Part shown: piece after piece, positions 53,417 through 60,937 of the stretch
How the letters are laid out: each line of letters starts with the position of its first letter
Position numbering within the stretch: position 1 is the stretch's first letter
DNA from: Alphaproteobacteria bacterium
GTDB lineage: Bacteria; Pseudomonadota; Alphaproteobacteria; SHVP01
Direction: 5' to 3'
Assembly (NCBI GenBank): GCA_016869765.1
Contig: VGES01000021.1
Span: 1-60,937 of the forward strand
Length of the DNA stretch: 60,937 nt
The notes under the pieces: model-generated
The model's input: only the letters and a program-made list of their open reading frames with translations
What the model was told of the DNA's origin: nothing
Databases searched by the model: none
Made by a program: the position numbers and the translations under genes

Positions 53417-55501
53417 CTACGTCGCCAGCGCCTCTTTCAGCGGACCGAGCCAGCGCTCGTAGCGGCGCCAGCCCCCGACCGCGGTGCGATAGAGCGGTTG
53501 GCGAACCTGCCACCAACTGGCGGTTGCCACCGAATGGCCCGATTGATGGAACTGGCGCACCCGCTCGTCCCACGCCACGCCACAACCTTCGATCAAGCGC
53601 CGAGCCTCGCGTTCGAACTCCAAAACCAGGGCCTCGTAGTCGATCTCCATCATCGGTCGAGGCAGCACACTCGCCCAATGGGTCATGAGGCGCTGATAGT
53701 CGCGGTAGTAGCGGCCCAGGTGGTCGAGATCGAAGGCGTAGGGGTGCCGCAACTCGAAGTTCTGCCGGTAAATCGACAGACAGTTGTCCAACGCATTCCG
53801 CCGCGTATGGATGATCCGAGCGTTGGGGAACATAACCGCGATCAACCCGACGTGGCGAAAGTTGATCGGCATCTTGTCGACCACACGCCGGGCGACCGGG
53901 GGGGCGGTTGCGATCTTGGCCAGGTAGCGGGCGGCCATGCCGCGCATTTCTTGCTCCGAAACTCTAGCCAGCGCGTCCGGGAACTCGCCGCCGTGCAGGG
54001 CGGTCAAATCGGCGACGAGGTCGGGGAAATCGGTCAGCTCCCCGAGCCCCGCCATCGCGGGGTGGCTCGCAATGATCTGTTCGACGAGCGATGTTCCCGA
54101 TCGCGGCATTCCGACGACGAACACCGGGCGATCGCTGGCATCGCCCCAACCGGCGCGTTCCTCGAAGAAACGCCGATCGAACGTCGCGATCAATCGCTCC
54201 GTGACGCGCCGCTCGTGGTCGGGATCGTAGGACGCCCGCGGTGCCATCAGCGCCTTGGCGCGTCCCAACAGGACAAAAGACTGCTCGTGCTGCCCTTGCC
54301 GCCCGAGAAGCGCCGCTGCGCAGTAGGCCAAGCGGCCCCGCTCCTCGGCGGAGAACTCGTCCGCCCGATCGACCCACGCGACCAGACGTTGCACACGATC
54401 GAGATCGATCGCACTGTCTCCGTCTTCCGCCCACAGTTCATGGGCAACGACCGACTTCGGGGCGACTGCGAACAACCGCTGCAGTGTCTCACGGCCTGCT
54501 TGGAGGTCGCCGACGCGACGGAACTGGAACTGGGCCAGGCGCTCGAGAACCCGGCGATCGTCGCGGCGATCGCGCTCCAGCGCCGAAAACTCGGCGCCGG
54601 CGAGCGCGAGATCGCCCTTGCGCACGTGAAATTGCGCCAGATTGAGCCGGGGCTCGATATCATTGGGAAGCAGCGCGATCGCCTGACGCGCGTGGTGCTC
54701 CGCGTCATCAAGGCGCCCCAGGCGCTCGAGAAGCGTCGCGAGGTTGAGATGAGCCCCCGCGAAGCGCGGATCGATCGCGAGGGACGCCCGATAGGCCTCG
54801 ACGGCCTCGGGCTTGCGTCCCAGGCGTTCAAGCGATCGGGCAAGTCCGAACGGTGCCCGTGGATCGCGCGGTGACTCCCTGCTGATCCGCCGATACTCTT
54901 CCGCCGCTTCCCCTGGTTGCCCCGCTTCGAGAAGCGCATTGGCCAGGTTGATCCGTGCCAACGGGTGCCCGGGAACAAGCGCCACGGCTCGTCGCAGGGA
55001 ATCGACTCCCTCTCCCGGCCGCCCGGCCATCGCCAGAGCGATTCCCAGATGGATCAAGGCTTCGATGGTCTTGGGTTCGAGACGGATCGTCTCGCGAAAC
55101 AACGCGATGGCCTCTTCCACCGCACGTCGCTGTAGCCGACAGAGCCCCAGATTGAAGTGCGCTCGGGCGAGCTTCGGATCGAGCGCGATGGCCTCGCGAA
55201 GATCCGCTTCGCCGTCGTCGCCCCGCCCAGCCATGAGGCGCGCGATCCCTCGATCGAGACGAAACTCGGCGTTCGCGGGTATGGCGGCGACCGCGTGGTC
55301 GAAGGCGGTCAACGCGGTTGCAAGGTGCCGCCCCCGAAGTTGCGCGAGGCCCATCATGTGATGGGCCGGACCGTTCCCGGGATCGAGGCGGATCACGCCA
55401 TCGAGTTGGGCGATGGCATCGGCGGTGCGGCCCGCGGCCAATGACGCCGCGGCCTGTCGCAACGCTTTGGCCGCGTCGCGACCCTCGGGCGAGCGACCCA
55501 C
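53417..55501 (-). CDS. TPR-repeat sulfotransferase
   Basis: The 694-residue protein fuses an N-terminal array of about nine TPR repeats (residues 1-300, many A/L/G-rich 34-residue units) to a C-terminal sulfotransferase domain (about 455-690). RPVFVVGMPRSGTSLVEQII is the PAPS-binding loop, and NFRHVGLIAVMFPNARIIHT and RRNALDNCLSIYRQNF are later family motifs. No signal peptide or membrane segment is seen. The GTG start follows tolC by five bases. The acceptor is unknown; TPR-sulfotransferases often modify proteins or glycans. Confidence 0.88.
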   Translation of the reverse strand: MGRSPEGRDAAKALRQAAASLAAGRTADAIAQLDGVIRLDPGNGPAHHMMGLAQLRGRHLATALTAFDHAVAAIPANAEFRLDRGIARLMAGRGDDGEADLREAIALDPKLARAHFNLGLCRLQRRAVEEAIALFRETIRLEPKTIEALIHLGIALAMAGRPGEGVDSLRRAVALVPGHPLARINLANALLEAGQPGEAAEEYRRISRESPRDPRAPFGLARSLERLGRKPEAVEAYRASLAIDPRFAGAHLNLATLLERLGRLDDAEHHARQAIALLPNDIEPRLNLAQFHVRKGDLALAGAEFSALERDRRDDRRVLERLAQFQFRRVGDLQAGRETLQRLFAVAPKSVVAHELWAEDGDSAIDLDRVQRLVAWVDRADEFSAEERGRLAYCAAALLGRQGQHEQSFVLLGRAKALMAPRASYDPDHERRVTERLIATFDRRFFEERAGWGDASDRPVFVVGMPRSGTSLVEQIIASHPAMAGLGELTDFPDLVADLTALHGGEFPDALARVSEQEMRGMAARYLAKIATAPPVARRVVDKMPINFRHVGLIAVMFPNARIIHTRRNALDNCLSIYRQNFELRHPYAFDLDHLGRYYRDYQRLMTHWASVLPRPMMEIDYEALVLEFEREARRLIEGCGVAWDERVRQFHQSGHSVATASWWQVRQPLYRTAVGGWRRYERWLGPLKEALAT

Positions 55502-55506
55502 GAGGC

Positions 55507-56868
55507 CTACTCGCCGCGAATGCCCGTGCCGATGAGCCGGTTGCGGGTCGCCGCGTAGTTGCCCACCGGGTCATAGCGGTCGACCGGTAGATTCAAGTCG
55601 GCGGCCGAAAGTCGGCCGATCGCGGCTCGCAGTTCGAACCCGGCGACATATTCGTCACGCTCGGCCCGCACCAGCGCCACGCGGGCATCGAGCAATTCTT
55701 GTTCGGAGTCGAGCACATCGAGGGTGGTTCGCGAGCCGACCTCGGCTTCCTGGCGAACACCATCGAGCGCGATCTCTGCCGCCCGCACCTGATCGACACC
55801 GGAGCGAATGCGATCGCTGGCGCTGCTCAGCGCCGCCCACGACCGAGTCACGCTTTCGCGAACCGAGCGGCGCTGCAGTTCGATTTCGATGCGTCGCTGG
55901 TTGGCGGTCTGTTTCTGCTGACGCACGGTCGCGTACTCCGACCCGCTTTGGTAGAGGGGAATGGTGACCGAAGCGGTCACCGACTGGGAATCGGTCTCCG
56001 TTCCCCTCGTATTGGCTTCCTCGGAATGGCTGACACTGCCCGACAGATTGACCGTGGGGAACAACGACCCTCGTGCCGCCCGAACGGCACGATCGGCCGC
56101 TCGCTCGACGAATGTGGCCTGCTCGATCAACGGATTCTCCGCCAGCCCGACGCCGATCGCCTCGTCCTCGGTGTCGGGAACGCCCTCGAGGGCCGGTACG
56201 CGCGCCAACTCGTCGGCCGGTGCACCCACCGTGCTGAGAAAGGTCCCGCGACTGGCCAGCAGGGTTCCCTGGGCCGCGATGCGGTCCGAGGTGGCCCGGG
56301 AGAGGCGGGCCTGGGCCTGTGCGACGTCCGTTCGCGTCACTTCGCCCACTTCGAAGCGATCGAGGGTCGCCTGAAGTTGCCTGCGCAGCCGCTCTTCGTT
56401 GTTCTGGTTGAGATCGACGATCGCCTGGTCGCGCAACACATCCATGTAAGCCCTGACCGCCGCCAACAAGACCGTTTGTTCGGTGTTGCGCAGCGTTGCA
56501 CGACCGGCCCGGATGTTGGCTTCGGCTTGATCGACGCCCGCCTCCGTTCGTCCGCCGCGATAGAGCGGTTGGGTGAACGTGAGCGAACTCGATCGCGGAC
56601 TGGTCCGACCGTTGGCCAAGGTGGTGCGGTTGGAGTTGGACTCGGCCTCCGACCCCGACGCCGCGATCTGAACGGTCGGCCTGTAGCCCCCGAGCGCCGT
56701 GGAGACGGTCTCGTCGGTCGCTCGCAATGCGGCGCGTTGCGCCTGCAACGTGGGATTGCTGCCATACGCGAGAGCCATCGCCTCGGTCAACGAGATCGCC
56801 TGCGCGTCCATCGCGGCCAACGCAGCGGCCACGACGACGGACGCGACGATCATCACGCGATTCGGCAT
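55507..56868 (-). CDS. tolC: TolC family outer-membrane efflux protein
   Basis: TolC forms a trimeric outer-membrane duct for efflux and type I secretion. The 453-residue product has a signal peptide (ending MDAQA), then SLTEAMALAYGSNPTLQAQR at the start of the mature protein. Long heptad-like helices and two structural repeats follow, for example QTVLLAAVRAYMDVLRDQAI. The terminal VDRYDPVGNYAATRNRL is typical of alphaproteobacteria. It is the first gene of a tolC-sulfotransferase unit. Confidence 0.93.
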   Translation of the reverse strand: MPNRVMIVASVVVAAALAAMDAQAISLTEAMALAYGSNPTLQAQRAALRATDETVSTALGGYRPTVQIAASGSEAESNSNRTTLANGRTSPRSSSLTFTQPLYRGGRTEAGVDQAEANIRAGRATLRNTEQTVLLAAVRAYMDVLRDQAIVDLNQNNEERLRRQLQATLDRFEVGEVTRTDVAQAQARLSRATSDRIAAQGTLLASRGTFLSTVGAPADELARVPALEGVPDTEDEAIGVGLAENPLIEQATFVERAADRAVRAARGSLFPTVNLSGSVSHSEEANTRGTETDSQSVTASVTIPLYQSGSEYATVRQQKQTANQRRIEIELQRRSVRESVTRSWAALSSASDRIRSGVDQVRAAEIALDGVRQEAEVGSRTTLDVLDSEQELLDARVALVRAERDEYVAGFELRAAIGRLSAADLNLPVDRYDPVGNYAATRNRLIGTGIRGE

Positions 56869-56921
56869 ACGTCTACTCCCCTATCTAGATCACGCACGGG
56901 GCCGCCCCACCCAATCCGTCG

Positions 56922-57254
56922 CTAATACACGGCCATTGTCGGCTCGACCTCTCGTGCCCAGGCGTCGATACCTCCCGCCAGGTTCGCGACGGTCTCCCAA
57001 CCGCGACTGCGCAAGAACATCGTCGCCTGCATGCTTCTCATTCCGTGGTGGCACAACACCACGACAGGCCTGTCTTCGGGGATTTCGCCGCTACGGGCGC
57101 TAAGTTCGCCGAGGGGAATGTTCAAACTCCCTCGAAGCGAACAAACGTCCCTCTCCCAGGGTTCGCGCACGTCGAGCACTACGACCGTCGGATCCGATCG
57201 CAGCCGTTCGGCCAAGGCTTGGGGGCGAACCTCGATGGGAAATTGATCGTCCAA
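56922..57254 (-). CDS. Rhodanese-like sulfurtransferase
   Basis: A single-domain rhodanese of 110 residues. VVVLDVREPWERDVCSLRGS and the active-site loop VVLCHHGMRSMQA (catalytic Cys) are clear, and ETVANLAGGIDAWA closes the domain. The TTG at 57254 is preferred because AGGTG lies four bases upstream and it avoids overlap with the preceding gene. An ATG frame from 57317 would add 21 cysteine/serine-rich residues that do not look coding. It is cotranscribed with the PCMT-like gene. Confidence 0.88.
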   Translation of the reverse strand: MDDQFPIEVRPQALAERLRSDPTVVVLDVREPWERDVCSLRGSLNIPLGELSARSGEIPEDRPVVVLCHHGMRSMQATMFLRSRGWETVANLAGGIDAWAREVEPTMAVY

Positions 57255-57261
57255 ATCGCAC

Positions 57262-57915
57262 CTAGAACACGAATCCGACCGGCTGCAGGAACTCGGGCAA
57301 GGTCGGGACGCTGGCATCGAACAGCCGGCGGGGCGTTATCGACCCACCGCTCTTGCGAAAACACATCGCGGCGCTACTCCGCTCTTCACCGACGACGGTG
57401 ACCAACCGACCGCCTTCGGCCAACTGATCGAACAAGGCGCTCGGCACCTTCGGCACGCGCCCATTGATCAAGATTACATTGTAGGGGCCCTGGTCGGGGC
57501 GCCCCCGGACGACGTCGCCACTGACCACGGCGGCATTGTCGACACCCAAGCGGGCAAGGAGTTCGGACGCGCGCCGGACCAGCCCCGCATCGCGCTCGAC
57601 CGCGACGACGGTGCCAACCAACCGCCCCAATACGGCGGTCGTGTAGCCTGTGGCGCAGGCGAGATCGAGCGCCAGATCGGAGCTCATCGGCCGAGCCTCC
57701 TGGAGAAGCCGAGCCAGCACGACCGGCTCCATCAAATAACGGCCCTCGGCGACCTTGATGTCTTCGTCGACATAGGCGATCGCTGCCAGCGCACCCGGGA
57801 CGAACACCTCGCGCGGCACCGATCCCATCGCCGCTAGCACGCGATGGTCGGATACCTCGCTGGGTGCCAACTGGCTCAGCACCATGTTTCGCCGCGCATG
57901 AGAAAAATCGGACAT
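57262..57915 (-). CDS. Degenerate protein-L-isoaspartate methyltransferase-like protein
   Basis: The 217-residue protein resembles PCMT overall: RVLAAMGSVPREVFVPGALA, the SAM-type motif LALDLACATGYTTAVLGRL and the strand TVVAVERDAGLVRRA. However, the PCMT catalytic loop (TISQP in the true pcm at 16.8 kb) is replaced by RYLMEPVVLARLL, so isoaspartyl repair is unlikely. The SAM site remains plausible. It is often found next to tolC in this group. The start ATG 57915 follows AGCAGG; a longer frame is not supported. Confidence 0.8.
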   Translation of the reverse strand: MSDFSHARRNMVLSQLAPSEVSDHRVLAAMGSVPREVFVPGALAAIAYVDEDIKVAEGRYLMEPVVLARLLQEARPMSSDLALDLACATGYTTAVLGRLVGTVVAVERDAGLVRRASELLARLGVDNAAVVSGDVVRGRPDQGPYNVILINGRVPKVPSALFDQLAEGGRLVTVVGEERSSAAMCFRKSGGSITPRRLFDASVPTLPEFLQPVGFVF

Positions 57916-58002
57916 CGCCTGCTCGTAGACCCAGGTTGACGGGGCACTGATCGCGCCGTCTATATAAGGTCTGGATGGCTCGGAATACAACGGCGCCACC
58001 CG

Positions 58003-58031
58003 ACAGAAACCGGGCACCGGTCCGGTTCTGT
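58003..58031 (+). promoter_or_regulatory. Inverted repeat upstream of sodC
   Basis: ACAGAAACCGGG (58003-58014) pairs with CCGGTTCTGT (58022-58031) with one bulged A. It lies 25 bases before the sodC start in the divergent region and may be a regulator site or a leader hairpin. Confidence 0.35.
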
Positions 58032-58056
58032 GGTCCCTTGATAGCCTGGGTTCACG

Positions 58057-58587
58057 ATGCTCAAGGATGGGCGGTTCCGCACGAGTCTTGGCGCTTTGAT
58101 CTTGTATCAGAGCTTGAGTCTCTCTGGACCCGCAATGGCCCAAAGCGCGTACGCCGAGATTGCCTCGGCCGAAGGTACCAGCCATGGGCGAATCGACTTG
58201 ATCGAAACCAGCCGCGGCGTGCTTCTACGTGCCCAGCTCTACGGACTTCCCGCCGGCCCACGTGGTTTCCATATCCATGAGGTCGGCCGGTGCGAGCCAC
58301 CGTTCCAGAGCGCCGGGGGGCATTTCAACCCCAGCGGTGCAAGGCACGGGTTTCTTTCGTCCGCGGGCGGGCACGCCGGCGACTTGCCGAACCTGAGCGT
58401 CCCCGAGGGCGGCGCGGTGACGGTCGAGCTCATCCTCCCCGGCGTGACGCTCAAAGAGGGCGAGCCTGAGAGCCTGCTCGATGCAGAGGGCACCGCCTTT
58501 ATCATTCATTCCGGCGCCGACGACTACCGTAGCGACCCGGCGGGCAACGCCGGAGGACGGATCGCCTGTGGCGTCATCCGCCAATAG
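58057..58587 (+). CDS. sodC: Periplasmic Cu/Zn superoxide dismutase
   Basis: SodC dismutates superoxide in the periplasm. The 176-residue product has a Sec signal peptide (to about 28). Metal ligands are intact: GFHIHEVGRCEPP (His72, His74), GGHFNP (His89), RHGF (His97), GGHAGDLPNL (His106, Asp109) and FIIHSGADD (His151). Cys79 and Cys171 (GGRIACGVI) form the structural disulfide. Divergent from the PCMT-like gene. A complete, probably active enzyme. Confidence 0.95.
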   Translation: MLKDGRFRTSLGALILYQSLSLSGPAMAQSAYAEIASAEGTSHGRIDLIETSRGVLLRAQLYGLPAGPRGFHIHEVGRCEPPFQSAGGHFNPSGARHGFLSSAGGHAGDLPNLSVPEGGAVTVELILPGVTLKEGEPESLLDAEGTAFIIHSGADDYRSDPAGNAGGRIACGVIRQ

Positions 58588-58643
58588 GCACGGCACGCGC
58601 GCTTGACCGATCCGGGCGTGCTACCTATACACGCCAACGGTGA

Positions 58644-58717
58644 GGCCGGGTGGCGGAGTGGCTACGCAGAGGACTGCAAATCCTTGTACACCGGTTCGAT
58701 TCCGGTCCCGGCCTCCA
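58644..58717 (+). tRNA. tRNA-Cys (GCA anticodon)
   Basis: The 74-base cloverleaf has acceptor arm GGCCGGG/CCCGGCC (58644-58650 with 58707-58713), T-loop GGTTCGATTCC and anticodon loop CTGCAAA with anticodon GCA. Discriminator T (714) and encoded CCA (715-717) follow; T73 is characteristic of cysteine tRNAs. It lies between sodC and yjbQ. Confidence 0.95.
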
Positions 58718-58761
58718 ACTGCCGCTGATCGGCGCTCGAACTCACGCGTCGGATCACGTTG

Positions 58762-59181
58762 ATGCGTCAGCAGCAGGACTCCCTCGAGGTTCGGACGACC
58801 GGACCGGGCCTTTATGAGGTCACGTCCCGACTTCATCGCTGGGTGTCGTCGACCGGACTCCGGGTCGGCCTGCTGACCCTGTTCTGTCGCCACACGTCGG
58901 CGTCATTGCTCATCCAGGAAAACGCCGATCCCGATGTCGCACGCGACCTGTCGCATTACTTCGCCGAGATCGCGCCCGAGGACCCGATGCGCTATCGCCA
59001 CACGACCGAAGGGCCGGACGACATGCCCGCTCACCTGCGCGCTGCACTTACACAGACCCACCTCGCCATCCCAATCGTTGCCGGAGAACTCGCTCTCGGG
59101 ACGTGGCAGGGCGTCTACCTGTTTGAGCACCGTCGCCTGCCCCACCGACGCGAAATCCTGCTCCATGCGAACGGCGAATGA
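58762..59181 (+). CDS. yjbQ: YjbQ family (UPF0047) protein
   Basis: The 139-residue product has the family core: LLTLFCRHTSASLLIQENAD and MRYRHTTEGPDDMPAHL, both histidine-rich and probably metal-binding. TWQGVYLFEHR closes the fold. Some members show weak thiamine-phosphate synthase activity, but the physiological role is unclear. ATG 58762 is taken as start; TTG 58759 is an alternative. It follows tRNA-Cys by 44 bases. Confidence 0.9.
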   Translation: MRQQQDSLEVRTTGPGLYEVTSRLHRWVSSTGLRVGLLTLFCRHTSASLLIQENADPDVARDLSHYFAEIAPEDPMRYRHTTEGPDDMPAHLRAALTQTHLAIPIVAGELALGTWQGVYLFEHRRLPHRREILLHANGE

Positions 59182-59261
59182 ACGTGCCCCGGATCAGGCT
59201 AGTGCCGGCCCCGCGACCTCACGGTTTACCGACGGCCACGATTCGTCGTAGGTGAGCAGCC

Positions 59262-60197
59262 ATGACCGAGTCCCGCTCTTCGCGCCCCATCGATTTTTCC
59301 GACCCACAAGTCGTCGGTCAGTTGCAAATCTGGGGCTCGACCACCCTGATCGCGACGTCGTTTCCGGTTGGCGAAGCGATCGCCTCGGGCCTCGATCCCG
59401 CGGTGCTGACATTCTGGCGTTTCGTCTTTGCCGCGCTCGGCTTCGCCCTCATCATCCATCTGACCTACGGGCTAGCGCTGCCGCCACGCCGAACGCTCCT
59501 CAAGTACGGCGTGATCAGCCTCACCATGGGGTTCTTCTTCTGGGCGATGTTCGAGGCGCTGCGCTATACGACGGCGCTCAACGCCGGCACGATCTTCGTG
59601 CTCATGCCGGGGCTATCGGCGGTCTATAGCTATTTCATCGTCGGCGAGCGGCTCAATCGAGCGAAGCTCGCGGCCCTCGCGATCGGGGCTGTCGGGGCCG
59701 TCTGGGTCGTGTTCCGCGGCGACCTCGATCGCATGCTCGCACTCGACCTCAACCGCGGCGACGTAATCTTCTTCATCGCCTGCCTCGTGATGGCGTTGTA
59801 CACGCCGATCCTGAAACGCTTCCACACCGGGGAACCCGCCGCGCAGGTGACGTTCTGGACGTTCGTTCTGGCAAGCGGCTGGTTGTTCCTACTGACCAAC
59901 CAGCGGCTCTGGACGGTCGACTACGCCGCCGTCGAGTCTTCGGTCTATTGGGGGCTGCTCTATCTCGTCGTCGTCACCACGATCATCAGCGGCTATCTGT
60001 TCCAGGCCGCCGTGTTGAAGATCGGAGCCAACAAGGCCGCAGCGTACTACTACGTGAATCCGGTCCTGGTGGTTGCCATCGACTGGGCCGTCGGCAAAGG
60101 TCTGCCGCCACTGAAAGTGCTCCCCGGCGTGGCCATCACGCTGCTTGCTACCCTTATCCTTCAACGCGGCAGCAACACGATCTTGCGCAAACCCTGA
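59262..60197 (+). CDS. EamA/DMT family transporter
   Basis: The 311-residue protein has ten membrane helices in two EamA repeats. LQIWGSTTLIATSFPVGEAIA opens the first, with FWRFVFAALGFALI and LNAGTIFVLMPGLSAVYSYFIV following. VKIGANKAAAYYYVNPVLVV and KVLPGVAITLLATLIL are second-repeat landmarks. It is a drug/metabolite exporter by family; the substrate is unknown. It is convergent with the ThDP enzyme gene. Confidence 0.88.
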   Translation: MTESRSSRPIDFSDPQVVGQLQIWGSTTLIATSFPVGEAIASGLDPAVLTFWRFVFAALGFALIIHLTYGLALPPRRTLLKYGVISLTMGFFFWAMFEALRYTTALNAGTIFVLMPGLSAVYSYFIVGERLNRAKLAALAIGAVGAVWVVFRGDLDRMLALDLNRGDVIFFIACLVMALYTPILKRFHTGEPAAQVTFWTFVLASGWLFLLTNQRLWTVDYAAVESSVYWGLLYLVVVTTIISGYLFQAAVLKIGANKAAAYYYVNPVLVVAIDWAVGKGLPPLKVLPGVAITLLATLILQRGSNTILRKP

Positions 60198-60201
60198 CGG
60201 C

Positions 60202-60937
60202 TCAGGTCCTCGATGCCCAGTGCTTTTTGCGGGTTTCCTCGACGTCCGAATAGATGATCGTCGCGAGGCTCGGGTCCCGGAGATCGGGCTCTGGGGCGAC
60301 CACATCGAGGACGGCGGGCCGACCCGCCTGGAGCGCCCGCCGAAAGGCCGAGGCCAGGTCGGCCGGCCGCTCGACGCGTTCACCGTGGCACCCATACCCT
60401 TGCGCCACAATGTCGTAGCGCACGTCCTTGCCGAAGTGCGCGTTGAGGTGCCGACCGACCATGCGCGGCTGGGTGTGGAACTCGTTTCCCCACACCCCAT
60501 TGTTGGCGATGAGCACGACGAACGGCTGGAAGCCTGACTGGACCGCACCGTCGAGTTCGCTCGGGTAGAAGCCGAATGACCCGTCCCCCGTGACCATGAC
60601 GATCGGGCGCGGAGTCCCCCCTTGCTCGGCGGCCACATCGCGGGTTCCGGCCGCGGCGCCGACCGCGAGCGGTGTCCCCATGCCCATCGAACCGACCGGA
60701 AAATGATCCATGTAGCCGCCTTCGCGCTGCATCCTGAGAACGGCGAACATCCAGACCAGAATCGAAGCACCATCGTTCACGAAAATCGCGTCGGACGGCA
60801 TGTTCGCCATGACCTCGCGCCCGATACGGAACGGATGGATCGGGCCGTCATCACCGCGACCGAGCGAATCGATTCGATGCAAGCGTTCAGATAGCGCTTC
60901 GCGCAGCCAGATCGGGTCCTTCGGTTCCGCCTGACGC
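60202..60937 (-). CDS. Thiamine-diphosphate-dependent enzyme, C-terminal part (truncated by window edge)
   Basis: Only the C-terminal region is present; the frame runs open to the right edge without a start codon. IVMVTGDGSFGFYPSELDGA carries the GDG...N motif of the ThDP/Mg site, ending in VVLIANNGVWGNEFH. VGSMGMGTPLAVGAAAGTRD precedes it. The protein belongs to the acetolactate-synthase-like/oxalyl-CoA decarboxylase superfamily; the exact enzyme cannot be told from this part. Its stop is four bases from the convergent EamA stop. Confidence 0.85.
   Translation of the reverse strand, partial: RQAEPKDPIWLREALSERLHRIDSLGRGDDGPIHPFRIGREVMANMPSDAIFVNDGASILVWMFAVLRMQREGGYMDHFPVGSMGMGTPLAVGAAAGTRDVAAEQGGTPRPIVMVTGDGSFGFYPSELDGAVQSGFQPFVVLIANNGVWGNEFHTQPRMVGRHLNAHFGKDVRYDIVAQGYGCHGERVERPADLASAFRRALQAGRPAVLDVVAPEPDLRDPSLATIIYSDVEETRKKHWASRT

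Noticed and set aside
58644-58717. tRNA-Cys as an integration site
   Set aside because: No integrase gene or repeated tRNA 3' end occurs nearby.

Overview
The window is about 61 kb of GC-rich chromosome from an alphaproteobacterium, most likely Rhodospirillales-like and possibly from an uncultured genome. I base this on gene order and protein families; no 16S gene is present. Markers include popZ, the tatABC-serS-surE-pcm block, the yajC-secD-secF block, scpAB beside nagZ and a SPOR protein, and a Fur-type rather than LexA-type control region. About 60 genes pack the sequence tightly, often with ATGA, GTGA or TGATG overlaps, and no gap between genes exceeds 300 bases. I see no rRNA, CRISPR array, insertion sequence or prophage.

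Layout. 0-11 kb: a hypothetical gene, an SRPBCC protein, ssb, divergent uvrA, a membrane von Willebrand A protein, a small membrane protein, a CHAD protein, a class II glutamine amidotransferase, trmFO, a 41-residue membrane peptide and a squalene/phytoene-synthase-like protein. 11-21 kb: a urate-oxidase N-domain membrane protein, then the export and envelope block (Mth938-like, secF, secD, yajC, DUF815 ATPase, NlpD-like, pcm, surE, serS, tatC, tatB, tatA). 21.4-25.2 kb: an fbpABC ferric-iron importer with two Fur boxes on its promoter. 25.3-33 kb: scpB, scpA, an M50 protease, nagZ, a SPOR protein, argS and dgt. 32.9-35.9 kb: a frameshifted solute-binding protein and an amidohydrolase. 36-40 kb: erpA, xth, two hypothetical genes and ilvD.

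40-46.5 kb is the most accessory part: a cytochrome c, a VOC protein, TerC, an MFS transporter, a cupin, two tandem paralogs of unrecognised function, and a toxin-antitoxin pair whose toxin is frameshifted. 46.5-58 kb: valS, the ygiB-ygiC-yjfL trio, popZ, a YbhN-like flippase-family protein, a TPR-sulfotransferase, tolC, a rhodanese and a degenerate PCMT-like protein. 58-61 kb: sodC, tRNA-Cys, yjbQ, an EamA transporter and a truncated ThDP enzyme that runs off the right edge.

How it fits together. Two conserved backbones can be seen: trmFO to xth, and tolC-popZ-valS. Each is interrupted by cargo: the iron importer between tatA and scpB, the solute-binding/amidohydrolase pair between dgt and erpA, and ygiBC-yjfL plus the flippase/sulfotransferase genes around popZ. 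The novelty candidates are the tandem paralog/cupin operon, the antitoxin operator that contains the ribosome binding site, the degenerate PCMT plus rhodanese pair, and several small regulatory hairpins. Two genes are each broken by one missing base in a short homopolymer, so sequencing error must be excluded first.
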